DNA of 64,000 nt from Crocodylus rhombifer (Eukaryota; Chordata; Crocodylia; Crocodylidae). Location: NCBI GenBank assembly GCA_038503035.1, contig JAVSML010020386.1:1-64000 (forward strand), given 5' to 3'. Shown one piece after another: positions 46,910 through 57,814 of the stretch. The notes below the pieces were generated by a model that was given only the letters and a program-made list of their open reading frames with translations, made no database searches and was not told the origin of the DNA. Numbering within the stretch: position 1 is the first letter of the stretch; the number at the start of each line of letters is the position of its first letter. A program made the position numbers and the translations under genes.

Positions 46910-47047
46910 CCAATCGGAAAAGGTGAGAGCCCTTCAAAGTTGAAATTAAACCAAGAGGAATAAAAAGTTATATATAGTGAAACTATTGTATTATTCCTCT
47001 TTATTTTACCCTTCTGCCTAAGGAAGGTTCTTGACAAAGCACATGTA

Positions 47048-47053
47048 AATAAA
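47048..47053 (+). promoter_or_regulatory. Candidate MYO10 poly(A) signal AATAAA
   Basis: A canonical hexamer in CATGTAAATAAATAAG about 1.07 kb after the stop. It competes with 46904 and 47247. Confidence 0.3.
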
Positions 47054-47246
47054 TAAGTGCTATCAGCCAGCAGTAGAACTGGTGTGGGACTTTTATTTTT
47101 GTATGAAGAAGTTGTAATGTACTGTAAGGCAAAACATGAATCAATGATATCTTCTGTCTGTAGCAACAACAACAAAATTGTATTAGCCCTTAAGGACAAC
47201 TTCAGCCTTGAAGAAATTTCACCTGTTTGCTCAAACAAAGTCCAGC

Positions 47247-47252
47247 AATAAA
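47247..47252 (+). promoter_or_regulatory. Candidate MYO10 poly(A) signal AATAAA
   Basis: A canonical hexamer in AGCAATAAAGTATCC, followed within 30 bases by a GTTGTTGCTCTTT stretch resembling a GU/U-rich downstream element. By context it is the best of the three, but this is a judgement by eye. Confidence 0.4.
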
Positions 47253-47409
47253 GTATCCTAGTTAGCATTTGTTGTTGCTCTTTAATACTCTGTTGAGTTT
47301 TCTGGGGAGTGGGGGGAACTAGTAGTTGTCTTTCAGTTTTCTGGGGGCAAGGATAAGAGTACAAACTGGATGATGGTATATATGTAGTGATATATACAGT
47401 GATGATAGA

Positions 47410-47427
47410 GTGTGTGTGTGTGTGTGT
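47410..47427. repeat. (TG)n microsatellite
   Basis: Eight to nine uninterrupted TG units in the MYO10 downstream region. Confidence 0.9.
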
Positions 47428-48462
47428 TGTATATAGATTAGTATAGCTTCCAAATGTCATGCATTGGCCAAAACATTTTACAACAAACAAAAGAGCTGCA
47501 TATAATACAAAGGATCCACAACCACCATGGATGAAGATGAGTCTTCAGGTGACATGGAAATGCTAACACCAATTGCTTTATCTCTGGGGACTCTTGCAAT
47601 ATGTAAAGACTCCCCAGAAACAAGGCAAGTAGATCCAAGTTACCCAACAAGCCAGTTATGCCTAGGGCAGCACTACCTCTCTACCAGCCATTAAATGCTC
47701 CCAGCAGTGCACAGCACACATTTGGAGTCTTGTGAACACCTGACAGTGTGCTGCCATGGGAACTTCACCACAGGTTTCAAAGGCGGACCTTTTCAGAAAT
47801 GTTGGCACTTGCAAAAAAGTAATACTTTCAAAAAGTAGAAGTTGGCCCGTGTTCTTAAACTTCAAACCTAGCTATGGTCAGCTTTCCTTTCTCCAGTTTC
47901 TTGAATAACTTTATTTTTGAAAGGCAGTGGGAGGTAAGAGTGGACAGTTCCACTAAAACCAGGTGTTTACATTTGGATACAAGAAGCTAATCTTAAGTAA
48001 CCTCATTTTGGGCACACAAGATTTTGACTTTTGCTAGTAGTGTAAATCATCATTGTCAACATAATGAGGATATCACATGGAGGAATTACTAGTCAAGCTT
48101 ATGTAAAGAAAGGGAAGGAACTTCTACTACAAACCAGAATGCACCTCTGCTGATCTGAAAATGCACAACCCCTCTGTATGAGTGAAGATATTTCAAGGCG
48201 CAGGAGTTTCTGTAATGAGTGATAGATCTCAGTAGCAAAGATCAGATCCAGTCCCTTTAAATGTCCTAGGATTCTGGTTCTATACCATGTAGCAAAAAGG
48301 AAAAAGAGTAAAGTCCAGATCTGCTTCCATGCATCTATCTGTTTAGTGGGTTTGTTTTGGGTACCATCTTTTTCATACATGAATTTTCCCTCAGCACCAA
48401 TTCCACAAAACTCTAGCCACATATGGCTGCCTCAGGCCCTGTTCTCTCTGTGTCTGATACCA

Positions 48463-49410
48463 GGGCTGGGGACAGACATTACACATAAACCAGTTTAAGT
48501 CTTCAGAAACTGGTTTAAACCTGTAACAGACCACATGTTCAGTGCACATAAAGTAGTTTGAAAATTGTTGAAACTGGTTCAAGATAAACCTGGTCGAATG
48601 TAGTATCAGATTTAACTGATTTGGGTCGAACCAGTTTATGCACTGTCTGTCCCAGACCCCTTCCTGTTTTAAGTTAAATCAGAGCCCTTGAGCATCCCAG
48701 ATGGCTTGCAACTCTGAACGGGGCTGTGCTCTCTGCTTCAGCCCAGCAGGACTGGCCCCTCCCCTCTGCTCCCTGGCTGTTGCTCCAGAAGATTCTGCAG
48801 GTATGGCAGCATCTGCCTGGTGTCCCCCTGCCTACCATCACCCTCACCACTCCCTACTCAAGCAGAGATCCCCCCTCCCCTCTGCCTTACACAGATACCT
48901 CTCAGGATTAGCAAGCATACCATATGCTGGCTCTGGTCCGTGTTGTGGGAAACAGGACAGTGTTGGCTTGGGGCTTTTTGGAGCTAATCAACAGGTAGCT
49001 GGTAACATCTCTTCATTCCTTCCTTGGAAAAAGTTGTTTAAAAGAGCTTGAAGGCTATTGTTTTGTTTGGGCTGATAAAAGATAACAACTCCCTTTGTAA
49101 CTCTCTTCTGTGTAACTCAGTGCTCTGTTATCAACAGTGTGTGTGTGGGGGGGAACCCCTCCCTATTCAGAGTGTCCTGTTGGGGCTTGGCAACACCCCC
49201 TCCTCAGCTCAGCAATGTGAAATAGAAGGTATGGCTGCTTGAACATCCCCTGTCTTCTAGCATGAGCCACTGCAGGCATGTGCCTGCATTTTTTCAGTCC
49301 AGAGGGGATGTCTGAACAGTTACAAATCGGTTTAGCCTAGCCAAGTTAGATTAACCTGCAAAAATTGAATCAAGTCCGGCTTAGGCTTTTTGAATGTCTG
49401 TCCCTAGCCC
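48463..49410. mobile_element. Inverted-repeat DNA element (about 948 bp)
   Basis: The left end GGGCTGGGGACAGACATT and the reverse complement of the right end GGGCTAGGGACAGACATT match at 17 of 18 positions. Inside each end are AAACCAGTTTAAG-like and AAATCGGTTTAGCC-like stretches. No transposase and no convincing target duplication, so the superfamily is unknown. The open frame 48701-49051 lies in GC-rich filler. Confidence 0.7.
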
Positions 49411-51358
49411 AGGGCTCTTAATTCAGGCTGAGTGTTGTTAGCTTATGCACCTACACTGTTTAAGAGCAGCCTAACAATTGGCCTACTCCCTACACAAATA
49501 ATAGGTCCAACCTTGTCTTTATGAAGCACTAATATGTTGCTGTTTGGTTTACTCAGCAGTCTCCCCAGGTTCTTTCAGCAAAGGGATGCATTTTGACTGG
49601 GAGAAAGGATTAATTTAGTGGGTCAGGGAATACTTTTAACTGTAAGTATTATACACTAATTTATATGTATTTAAAAGTGTTGTACATGCACTCAAAGCAA
49701 AAGGGTAAGTGCTTGTTAAATCAAAGTCTGCTAGTGAAGTATGGAAGGAATTCTAAATGATCAAACTGCACTGTCTGTAAAACATAAGAATGGCTAATCA
49801 AGCTGAGGTGATTGCTTGCAGTCTAAAGGACATCAGGTTTGAAGTCTGAAGGGACTGCTTGTGCTGCTTCTTTAAAATGACAGAAATTCACTTCAGGATT
49901 CACTAAAAGCTTTGCACTTGATACAGGGTTGACATTTCTCCTTATTAGCAATGTTTTCCTTTTAATATAAGAATCAAAGAAGAATCTAATCGGTGGAGTT
50001 TTAAAGCTGCTACACATGGAGAATAAGGTGTAACCACAATGTAAGCTTACATCTGCAGATACAGCTGTCTGGAAATGGAATTGAAGGGAAGAAATGGTTG
50101 ATAGAAATTGTGGGATTATAAAAGAAAAGGGCCAGAAAATGCAGAAGTTAGGGTACTAAAAAAAGGGAAGGGATGGCATTGGAAAGACACAAGACCTGGC
50201 CCTGTTCCAGCGGAAAGGAGTGGTTAGTACAAACTTCGTGTTATTGAGGTATACAGCTGTCCAGAGGAAGACTGTCTCCATACAGGATGTGGTATGATAT
50301 GAAGCTAGTATACTAGCTGCTGCAGTTTTCTATATTCCCCACAGCTGCCCGGATCAATGGTTTAAATCCAAAGAAATCTTATGATAAAACAGTTTCAAAG
50401 AGATGCAAATTTCCTTTTGAAGAACAACTGTTCCTTGACTCTTAAATGAAAAAAAATCAGATTGAGTAAAGATTAATCATACAGTGGTCTTGGTTCCCCC
50501 ATTCCCTCCCCCACTTCCCAATCCTGAGAACCAGTATATACCTCACTCAAGCCATCAAACTCAAAGCCACATAATTCTTCCTTGCCACCCTTTTTCAGTA
50601 CACTAAAAATGACTACGTTCAACCTTAGGCAATCTTTTAACATCCCAGATTGCAAGTGCAGCCAATACAACCTTCAATACTACATACGCAATTAAAATCA
50701 CAGTCTTTCATAACACTGAAGTTTCTCTCATATAAGGGTTATATAAAGCTTCCGTTATGGCATCCATCAGTATTATCTAGCCCCCTCACAATCTTTAATG
50801 TATTTATCACCCCCCCATCCTGTCTTGCCCCTCACCATGTGATCTAAGAAAATAGTTATCCCCATTTTACCACTGTGGAAAATGCTCAGGGTCATATGGA
50901 TGTTGTGGTGCAGTTGAAAATCAATCCAGACCTCCCACAGGCTGTCAGTTGACACGATCTTCCCAGAAGCCAAAAACCAGCAATTCCATGCAGTGAAAAT
51001 GTTGTCAGTTTCTCCTAAACATGAACAAGTTGGAATCTATTTATCCTCATTGTCCATGCTCCTCCCTCCTTACCTTCATGGGATTTCACATGCAAATCAA
51101 AGTGGTACACTAGCTCTTCATTCTACTTCATTGGACTTCACATATTCAAATAACCCTTAAGGAAAAAGTGTCTTTATTTTTTACCTGAAATACTTGCCAC
51201 ACACCCAGTGAAGGAGAAGTTAATGCTACACATGTGACTCATTAATGATTATCCATTAGTTCAGTGATGCATTTTGTGCAGCACCTAGAGCGTTGCTAAT
51301 GAAGCACCATCTAGTGGCTATGATGAAAGTATTTTAGTTTGTCTGGGGTGTATATAAT
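49411..51358. other. Intergenic DNA between two inverted-repeat elements
   Basis: AT-rich; no gene, RNA gene or repeat recognised. Confidence 0.5.
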
Positions 51359-52240
51359 AGGGCTGTGTGAAGGTTTGGGTACTGATTTGATTCAGAGGAG
51401 ACTCGGCCCAATTCAGTAGGCAAACCTCCGAATCCAAATTGAATCAGGAGACCAAAAAAAAGTCTGAATTGATTTAAAGTCTTGGGAAAGATTCAGAGAT
51501 TCAACAATTCAGACAGTCCCCACTCGCCACCGCAGGGAGCTGAACCCGGGCTCCGTGCCGGTAAGTAGGGTGGGAAGGGACCCACAGGGGCAATCCCCTG
51601 CCTGCTCCCCCAGCCTCCCTGAGCACCTCCCAACCCCTGCCTGCTCTCCCAGCCTCATCAGTGGCTGCCCCGCCTGGCCGTAGCATCCTGACTCTTTTTT
51701 TTTTTTTTTAAGACCTGCATTCACTGACTCCTGCCAGGCAAGTTGGCAGTCCCCGCTGCCCCCCACTGCCCTGAGTTGTTTGCGGGGGGGGGGCTCTGCC
51801 ATGAGTCCCTATCCCCACCCACCTTCCTAGCCCCAGTTTCCTGGAGCTTTACAAAAAAACCAAACCCCACACTCATCAGCTGCTGCAGTGGGCGCTGGAG
51901 TCTCTGGGGGGCTCGTGACAGCCTCCCCATGCCACGTGGGGTAGTGGAGGGCAGCAGGGATCACCCCCTGTGTGGCAGGACCCACTGAGTGCAGCGCTTT
52001 TTTTTTTTTTTTTTTTTAAGTGCCACAACGCTGGGGCAGGGCAGCCATTGACGGGGCTGGGACAGCAGGCAGGGGATGGAGCCTGTTTGATTCGGAGATT
52101 CAGCTGATTCAACGGTGGCCAAATCTCCAAATCAGAATTGGCTGAATCAATTTGGGACAGTGATCTGAATCACCAAATCAAATCACTGTCCCCCAAATCA
52201 TCCAAATCCAAAGCAAATACTAGCCACTTCACACAGGCCT
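51359..52240. mobile_element. Inverted-repeat DNA element (882 bp) with GC-rich core
   Basis: The left end AGGGCTGTGTGAAG and the reverse complement of the right end AGGCCTGTGTGAAG match at 13 of 14 positions. The ends carry GATTCAGAGATTCA- and CCAAATC-type motifs; the core (about 51530-52080) is GC-rich and non-coding, with two T-tracts (51695-51709 and 51998-52017), each followed by AAG. The flank is TA-rich, so TA or TAA target duplication cannot be told apart. Confidence 0.7.
52154..52192. repeat. 11-bp perfect hairpin inside the 882-bp element
   Basis: GGGACAGTGAT (52154-52164) and ATCACTGTCCC (52182-52192) are exact reverse complements with a 17-base loop; flanking TTT and AAA nearly extend it. 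Confidence 0.9.
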
Positions 52241-54138
52241 AATATATATTACTTGCATTTAAAAGCATTTGTCAGCCCCTACAGTCCTTTAATTTCTGCT
52301 GAAAAACAGTTCCTATAATATCATGTAGTAGATTTCTCTTACCACATATTTATTCAAGTAAAAAGAGTCACACAACTCAAGCTATCCCACACCACTTTAA
52401 AGGCTCTTCAGTTTATATTGTCTTAAATATCACACCTAGTGACCTGTCAAAGCTTTTCAAGTGAGACAAGAATGTTAACTTCTCCCTGCCAATGGCTGCA
52501 ATGCATAAGAAAGCTGTAGAGAAACTTTATGATTCCAAGGGTTGGAGACGCTACTGCACACTATTACTGGATGTGTTATGTACAACCTACTTGCCAAGTC
52601 TATAAACCAGTTCAGCTACATGATGTAAGAAACAAAGGCAGTGGCACTAAAAGCATGACTGCTAACATATTATTAGAACTCCAACATCAAGATCACCTAA
52701 ATCCTGGCTACAGCCTGGAGATGATCATGGAATTCAGGTCTAATCTAATGAGAACTTTCCCAGTGCCTGGTGATGCAAGCACCGCTGACAGAACAAGTCA
52801 TTTCTGTGGCCTGACACAGGTAGCACTGATGTTGAGCTTTTTCACTCTTCACAAACTGAGCATTATACAAAGGCCACAAAACACACCATAACAAACATAC
52901 CACCTACAATGTGCTGCAAGAGAGAAGAGAGCATCAGCAATGCCTCAGGTGTCCTGGGAAGGGAATGTTTTCAGATGCTCTTGAAAGGGACTGTGTGAAC
53001 AGCAAGCAAGCAAAAAAAAACCCCCACTGGTTTTTGCTTATCTGATCTGAGGAAAAAATCCTCTTCACCAGATCTTGGCAATTAGGTTAACCTTGAGTGC
53101 CATGGGGATAAGGCATGCTGGAAGCTTCACATCAGGTGCTCTGGTTATTACCTGCAGAACACCCTGATTCTATTCTATTCTATCCTATCCAGTCCTTCCG
53201 CAGATTAGCCAAGCTCCTTGAAATATCTGAGGTCCTCTCCTCATTAGTTCAGAATTTTCCACTGTGAAAGAAAACAAGATATCAGGTCAGTGTGAGAAAA
53301 CTCTTAATTATTTCAAAACTGGTTTTTGGCTACATGTTTGTTTTGAAATGGTAATTAATAGGGAGGGAAACTATATCTTTGCTTACTTCAGACTTCGAAG
53401 TGAATGGGATTCGGTCATTGCAGAGTCTTATCAGCCTGTCCTTGGAGGCTGAGTCTGCTTTATAGTTAACTTCTACACTATTATTTATGGTCTTGTTAGT
53501 AAATTTCTACAGGAACACCATTTGAACGTTATATAAAACAAGCCTAACACACTACCAGAGCATTTTTTACAAAGCATAAACAGCTCTGCAAAGATGCACA
53601 CCAGGCATTTTTTCCAAAGCAGCTTAATGCTCCATCAAGGGCAGTTAGTCTGCCACATATTCAAATACCGGTTTTATCCCAATCGTGAACCAACTCCGTT
53701 AAATCACTGTTAAGTCCATCTACTGCATATTTGATAAGTATAATATCAAGGAAAAGAAGTACAGAAATTAGAATTGTGTATTTATTTGAATCACAAATTG
53801 GGCTTGTCTCTCTCTCTTTTTTTTTTTAATTAAAAAAAGTGGCCAAACCAAGAAAAACACAGTTAAAATAAAGCTTATTAATCCTTCTTGCTTTAGGGAA
53901 AGAAAAAAAAGTAACAATTACAACAGAAAATGTTAAAGTCTTTAGCTCAGACAAACTATAAGATTTCTTACCCAGCTATGAACATATTTTTTGATCCTCT
54001 CTTCTATAGATAATCATCTGCATTCCTCTGTATATTCTTTCAAGTTGTTGTGCTTTGGGTTCTAGGAGTTTAAATCGCAGGTAACTTAAGGCAAAACTGA
54101 CCCGGTTTGACTAGCCAAGCAACTAGTAAGCTTTAAAT
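52241..54138. other. Intergenic DNA
   Basis: No gene seen. A short (TTCTA)n-like run lies at about 53168-53190 and a T-tract at about 53818-53828. Confidence 0.5.
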
Positions 54139-54648
54139 CAGGGGTGGGCAATTATTTAAGCCCAAGGGCCACACTGGGAGTTTTAGTGAGCTGTTGTGGG
54201 CCAGGTCTGCCCCCCATGTGCAACAGCTCACCAAAACTCCCTAAACTGAGGGCCACACTTCTCTCTGTGTCTTTCTCTCCCCATTCCCACCCCACCCAGA
54301 GTTGCAGCAAGCCCTGATCCCCACCCTGATCCAGAACACATCAGCCATGTCTGCAGCTTATGCCAGCACCCGTCCGGTGCACATGAAGCAGTCCAAGGTC
54401 GGTGCTGGTGTCAGCTGTGTAGACACAGCAGGCAGGTTCCAGGTGGGGATCAGGGTATAATGCCTGAATCCACAACTGATACTGGTGCATCAGCACTGGA
54501 CAGAAATGGCCCCGCCTGCCTGGCATCATACAGCAGCCAGAGCCACCAGCTGCCAGATTCCATGAGTTTGTGGCCACCCACTGGCAGGCCAGATATAAAC
54601 AGTTGGTGGGTTGGATCCAGCCAATGAACTATATTTTGCCCACCCCTG
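54139..54648. mobile_element. hAT-like non-autonomous element with TIRs and 8-bp TSD
   Basis: The termini CAGGGGTGGGCAA and TTGCCCACCCCTG are perfect 13-bp inverted repeats. The flanks CTTTAAAT (54131-54138) and CTCTAAAT (54649-54656) form an 8-bp target duplication with one mismatch, the length typical of hAT transposons. 510 bases, no transposase. Its left end matches that of the composite element at 5311. Confidence 0.9.
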
Positions 54649-55826
54649 CTCTAAATAATTACCACACTGTACAGGAACATGTTTTATACATTAGCACCTG
54701 TCCTGTTCTTGGTTATAAGAAGAAAGATGTAGTGATTTGGAAAGAACACTGAAAAGTTCACATTTCCTTATGTATTCACACTGCGCAAATCAAAAGTAAC
54801 TAGGGGGGATAAAACAAACAAACCTTGATCCTTTTAAAGAGAAGGAAGTGGGGTGGGGGAGAGAAAGTGTTATATTCTACTTATGATTTGTAACCTACAA
54901 GGGAACTGAAATGAAACAAAACAGCGCACCTGAGAGTCAGCCACAGAAACTTCAACAATATCTAATCATTATAACATCACCAATGCTGGTCTCTGTCCTC
55001 AGGCATACCACCATCAAAGTACATTCTATTTTTTTCCAAAATTTCTGTTTCACAGTAGGAATCTTTTAAAACAAGGGAGTGCACTTCACAACAGCCATTA
55101 CCATATTTACTTGCCTACAATGCTCTCCTGTTGAGAGACCTTTTTCTTCATTCTTTCCTTCAAAAACAAGGTATTTCCAGAACAATGGCTGCATGGGCAA
55201 AGCCTAATCTTCAGCTGACACCCTTTTCTGTTTAACTGAAAGCTGAAGCCCTAGCCGCTACTGAAGACTGGTATGCATGTTTTGACATATGATTTTGAAA
55301 AGAGCTAGAGTCTCCAGCACTGGGAAACGGGAGAAAAGCGACCAGAAGCAGATAACAGGCAGCAAAATTGCCCTAAGAAAGGTTAGTTGACTAGTGGAAC
55401 ATCAACCATTAAAAAGGAGAAATGATCATTAACATCTCTGGATGAAGAACAATGAGTCATTAATTCAACTGATTCCCTCAGCTACCTGAATTGCAATGCC
55501 ACTGCTGCTGCACATGGAGCAGGAATCAAAGTGATGTTCTTTTGGGGGCAGAAAATGAGCTTCCTTGCTTAAGACATGAATTCTAACTTTGAAGGGTTGC
55601 TTTTTGGTAAAAGGTGGGTGTGGTATGTGAATAAGTAAGAAAGGATTCCCGATCTCTGCAGATTAAAGTTACTTCTTTCCTGGTAAATACCACTACTACA
55701 TAGAAGTCCTGTATTCAATCACTATAGCTTTTTTGCCCCCTGGCTTACAAGCTGCATGTTGGCACTGAACTCATATGAGGGTAGCTGAACAGGAATTTGG
55801 TGGCAAAAGCACCATAAAGAATCACC
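54649..55826. other. Intergenic DNA
   Basis: No gene or repeat recognised. Confidence 0.5.
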
Positions 55827-56099
55827 GGGCATGTCTACACATGCATTCATGCACTGTAATAACCAACACCTCCCCATAATTATTACACATTAAATTTAGT
55901 ACCTGGAATACCAGGTACTAAATGTGCTGTAATTGGTGCTACTGTTCAGTAGTGCAGGCACACATCTTTTATGTGATGCTAATGGACAGCAGACCCATTC
56001 TACTGTGCATAAGCACATTAACACAGCTTTTGCCATGACCCGCTGATACCCAGTATTATTAGTCTACTGCGCTTCTAGTGTCCTGTGTAGACACATCCA
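55827..56099. mobile_element. Small inverted-repeat element (about 273 bp)
   Basis: The left end GGGCATGTCTACACATG and the reverse complement of the right end GGATGTGTCTACACAGG share TGTCTACACA. It contains a 13-bp-arm palindrome (see 55894-55923). Similar TGTCTACAC-ended elements are frequent in turtles and crocodilians as I remember them; the superfamily is not settled. Confidence 0.6.
55894..55923. repeat. 13-bp-arm palindrome
   Basis: ATTTAGTACCTGG (55894-55906) and CCAGGTACTAAAT (55911-55923) are exact reverse complements around AATA, inside the small inverted-repeat element. Confidence 0.9.
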
Positions 56100-56971
56100 C
56101 TATGCCTAAATAAGAAGAGTCACAGTGTTCATTCACCAGCCAGAAGGATAACTGCCGACATCAAAGGAAACGAGATACTTGGTCTAAAACTGGGCACACA
56201 TTTTAACTCCATTTAAGTGTACCAGACGAAGAGAGCTTTTGAAGGGAAAGATTTAAAACTGTATTCTACTCAGAATAAAGGACCGGTGTTTCCTACATAG
56301 CTGTAACAGAAAGCCTCAAAGTATGAGGATGAGAATTTAGTCTCAGACTCAGGTAATTACAATAGTCCAAATCCTGCCCTCCACCACATTCTCTCAAGCT
56401 GCACTGCACAGACTATAGTGGCAGCTGGGGATTCCCCTTGCATATAAATGCCTCCTACAGTGGTCCACTGAAAATCAGTAGGACCTAGGCACTCTTAAAA
56501 TCTTACCCATGGTGCTGTACATTTATACAGTTTCTAAACACATTTCTATGCACTTTGTGCAGTTGAAGTATCAGATTCTTACGTTATAGTCCAGTCTACT
56601 GCTTTAGACCACAGTCCAGCAAGCATATATGCAGGCTGCATTCAGGAAAACTATTTATATGCCTGCATAAATCCTTGCAGGGTCAGGGCTTTACTGAATT
56701 TTTAATAAATCTTGTGCTTTCTAACCTACAAAACCAAGTGCATAACAATGTAAGTACAAATAATGAATGCCACCTTATTTTTTAAGAAATGTGACCATTC
56801 AAAAAGCAAACTCTGATTAGAAGTCATTTTTCACAGGCAAGGAGAAATCTGGAAAGGAAATGTTTTAAGTTTTCTGAAGTACAAAAAAATATCCAAGAGA
56901 AACAGACCAAACAGTATGTTACTTATTTGTGTTAAGGTGTTACCGCTCTTCCAGAAATTAAGTACTCTGCC
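56100..56971. other. Intergenic DNA upstream of the CR1 pair
   Basis: No gene or repeat recognised until the T-tract at 56972. Confidence 0.5.
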
Positions 56972-56992
56972 TTTTTTTTTTTTTTTTTTTTT
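56972..56992. repeat. T-tract of 21 bases
   Basis: Uninterrupted T run directly before the 5' edge of the CR1 copy. It may be the insertion target or a tail of an older minus-strand retroposon. Confidence 0.85.
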
Positions 56993-57333
56993 GTAGAAAG
57001 GAAGAAAGGAAAAGACCGCGTGCCATCAGGGATGGTGAGTGGGAGATAGACTCCTACTGCCAGGCCCTTCCCCCACAGGAGGCAGAAGGTAGACCATGGT
57101 CACCCTCCAGGACAAGGGAGGACACCGGGACCTCCCATCCTGTCCAGCCATGGGGATGGACCAAGGTGGTCAAGGGCCCCAAGGCCTGCCGCACCAAGGT
57201 CCCCCCACTGCTGGAGCTTTGCAACAGGTACAAACCTCTTGCAGCCCCAGCAGAGCCTGCTAAGTTGCCAGCTCCGCAGGCAACACAAGCTCACCTGTAG
57301 CTATCGCCCCCGCTCTCCCCAAGACAAAACGCA

Positions 57334-57660
57334 GTGTTTGTTGTGGGAGACTCCATCCTGAGGGCAACTGAGGGAGCAATCTGCCACCCTGACATGTTAG
57401 CCCAGGAAGTGTGCTGCTTCCCAGTATCTGAGACATTGCAGAGAGGATCCATGAGCTCCTCCGGCCCACTGACCACTACCCTATGCTTCTTATCCATGTG
57501 GGCACAAATGACATGGATCAGAACCCTCCCAGCAGGGTCATGAAACACTACAGGGATTTGGGAGTGGGGCTTAAGGGGCTGGGGGCGCAGGTAGTGTTTT
57601 CATCGATCTTCTCAGCCAGACTAGCTGACCTGCTCCACCAGGCTTTAAACTAAGCCTGCT
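57334..57660 (+). pseudogene. CR1 ORF1 esterase-like region, degraded
   Basis: FVVGDSILRATEGAI carries the GDS nucleophile block of SGNH hydrolases found in CR1 ORF1. The frame shifts within about 150 bases; a later SIFSARLADLLHQALN-like end (about 57600-57650) is in another frame. No continuous protein. Confidence 0.75.
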
Positions 57661-57814
57661 GGGGGATGGGGGGACTACTGCCACTGCTGGCCCGCTGAGC
57701 AACCCTTGCAAAGCCAGCAGGCCAAGGCACTTAAGGGACCCCACCCCTGCCCCAGCCCTGGAACAACCTGTAGGCAAGGCAAGGCCCTCAAGGGGACACT
57801 TGCATGCCTGTACA

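Larger units (their letters stand above)
45977..48400 (+). other. MYO10: MYO10 3' UTR and immediate downstream region
   Basis: AT-rich sequence with no further exon. It probably contains the whole or the first part of the MYO10 3' UTR. Several AATAAA/ATTAAA hexamers lie at 46861-47252, so the transcript end cannot be fixed by eye; mammalian MYO10 transcripts, as I remember them, have a long 3' UTR, so usage could also extend further. A (TG)9-like tract lies at 47410-47427. The minus-strand open frame at 46816-47490 is low-complexity and not gene-like. Confidence 0.6.

Noticed and set aside
46816..47490. A 224-residue minus-strand ORF in the MYO10 downstream region
   Set aside because: Low-complexity composition (including codons from the TG microsatellite), no domain resemblance, and it overlaps the likely MYO10 3' UTR.
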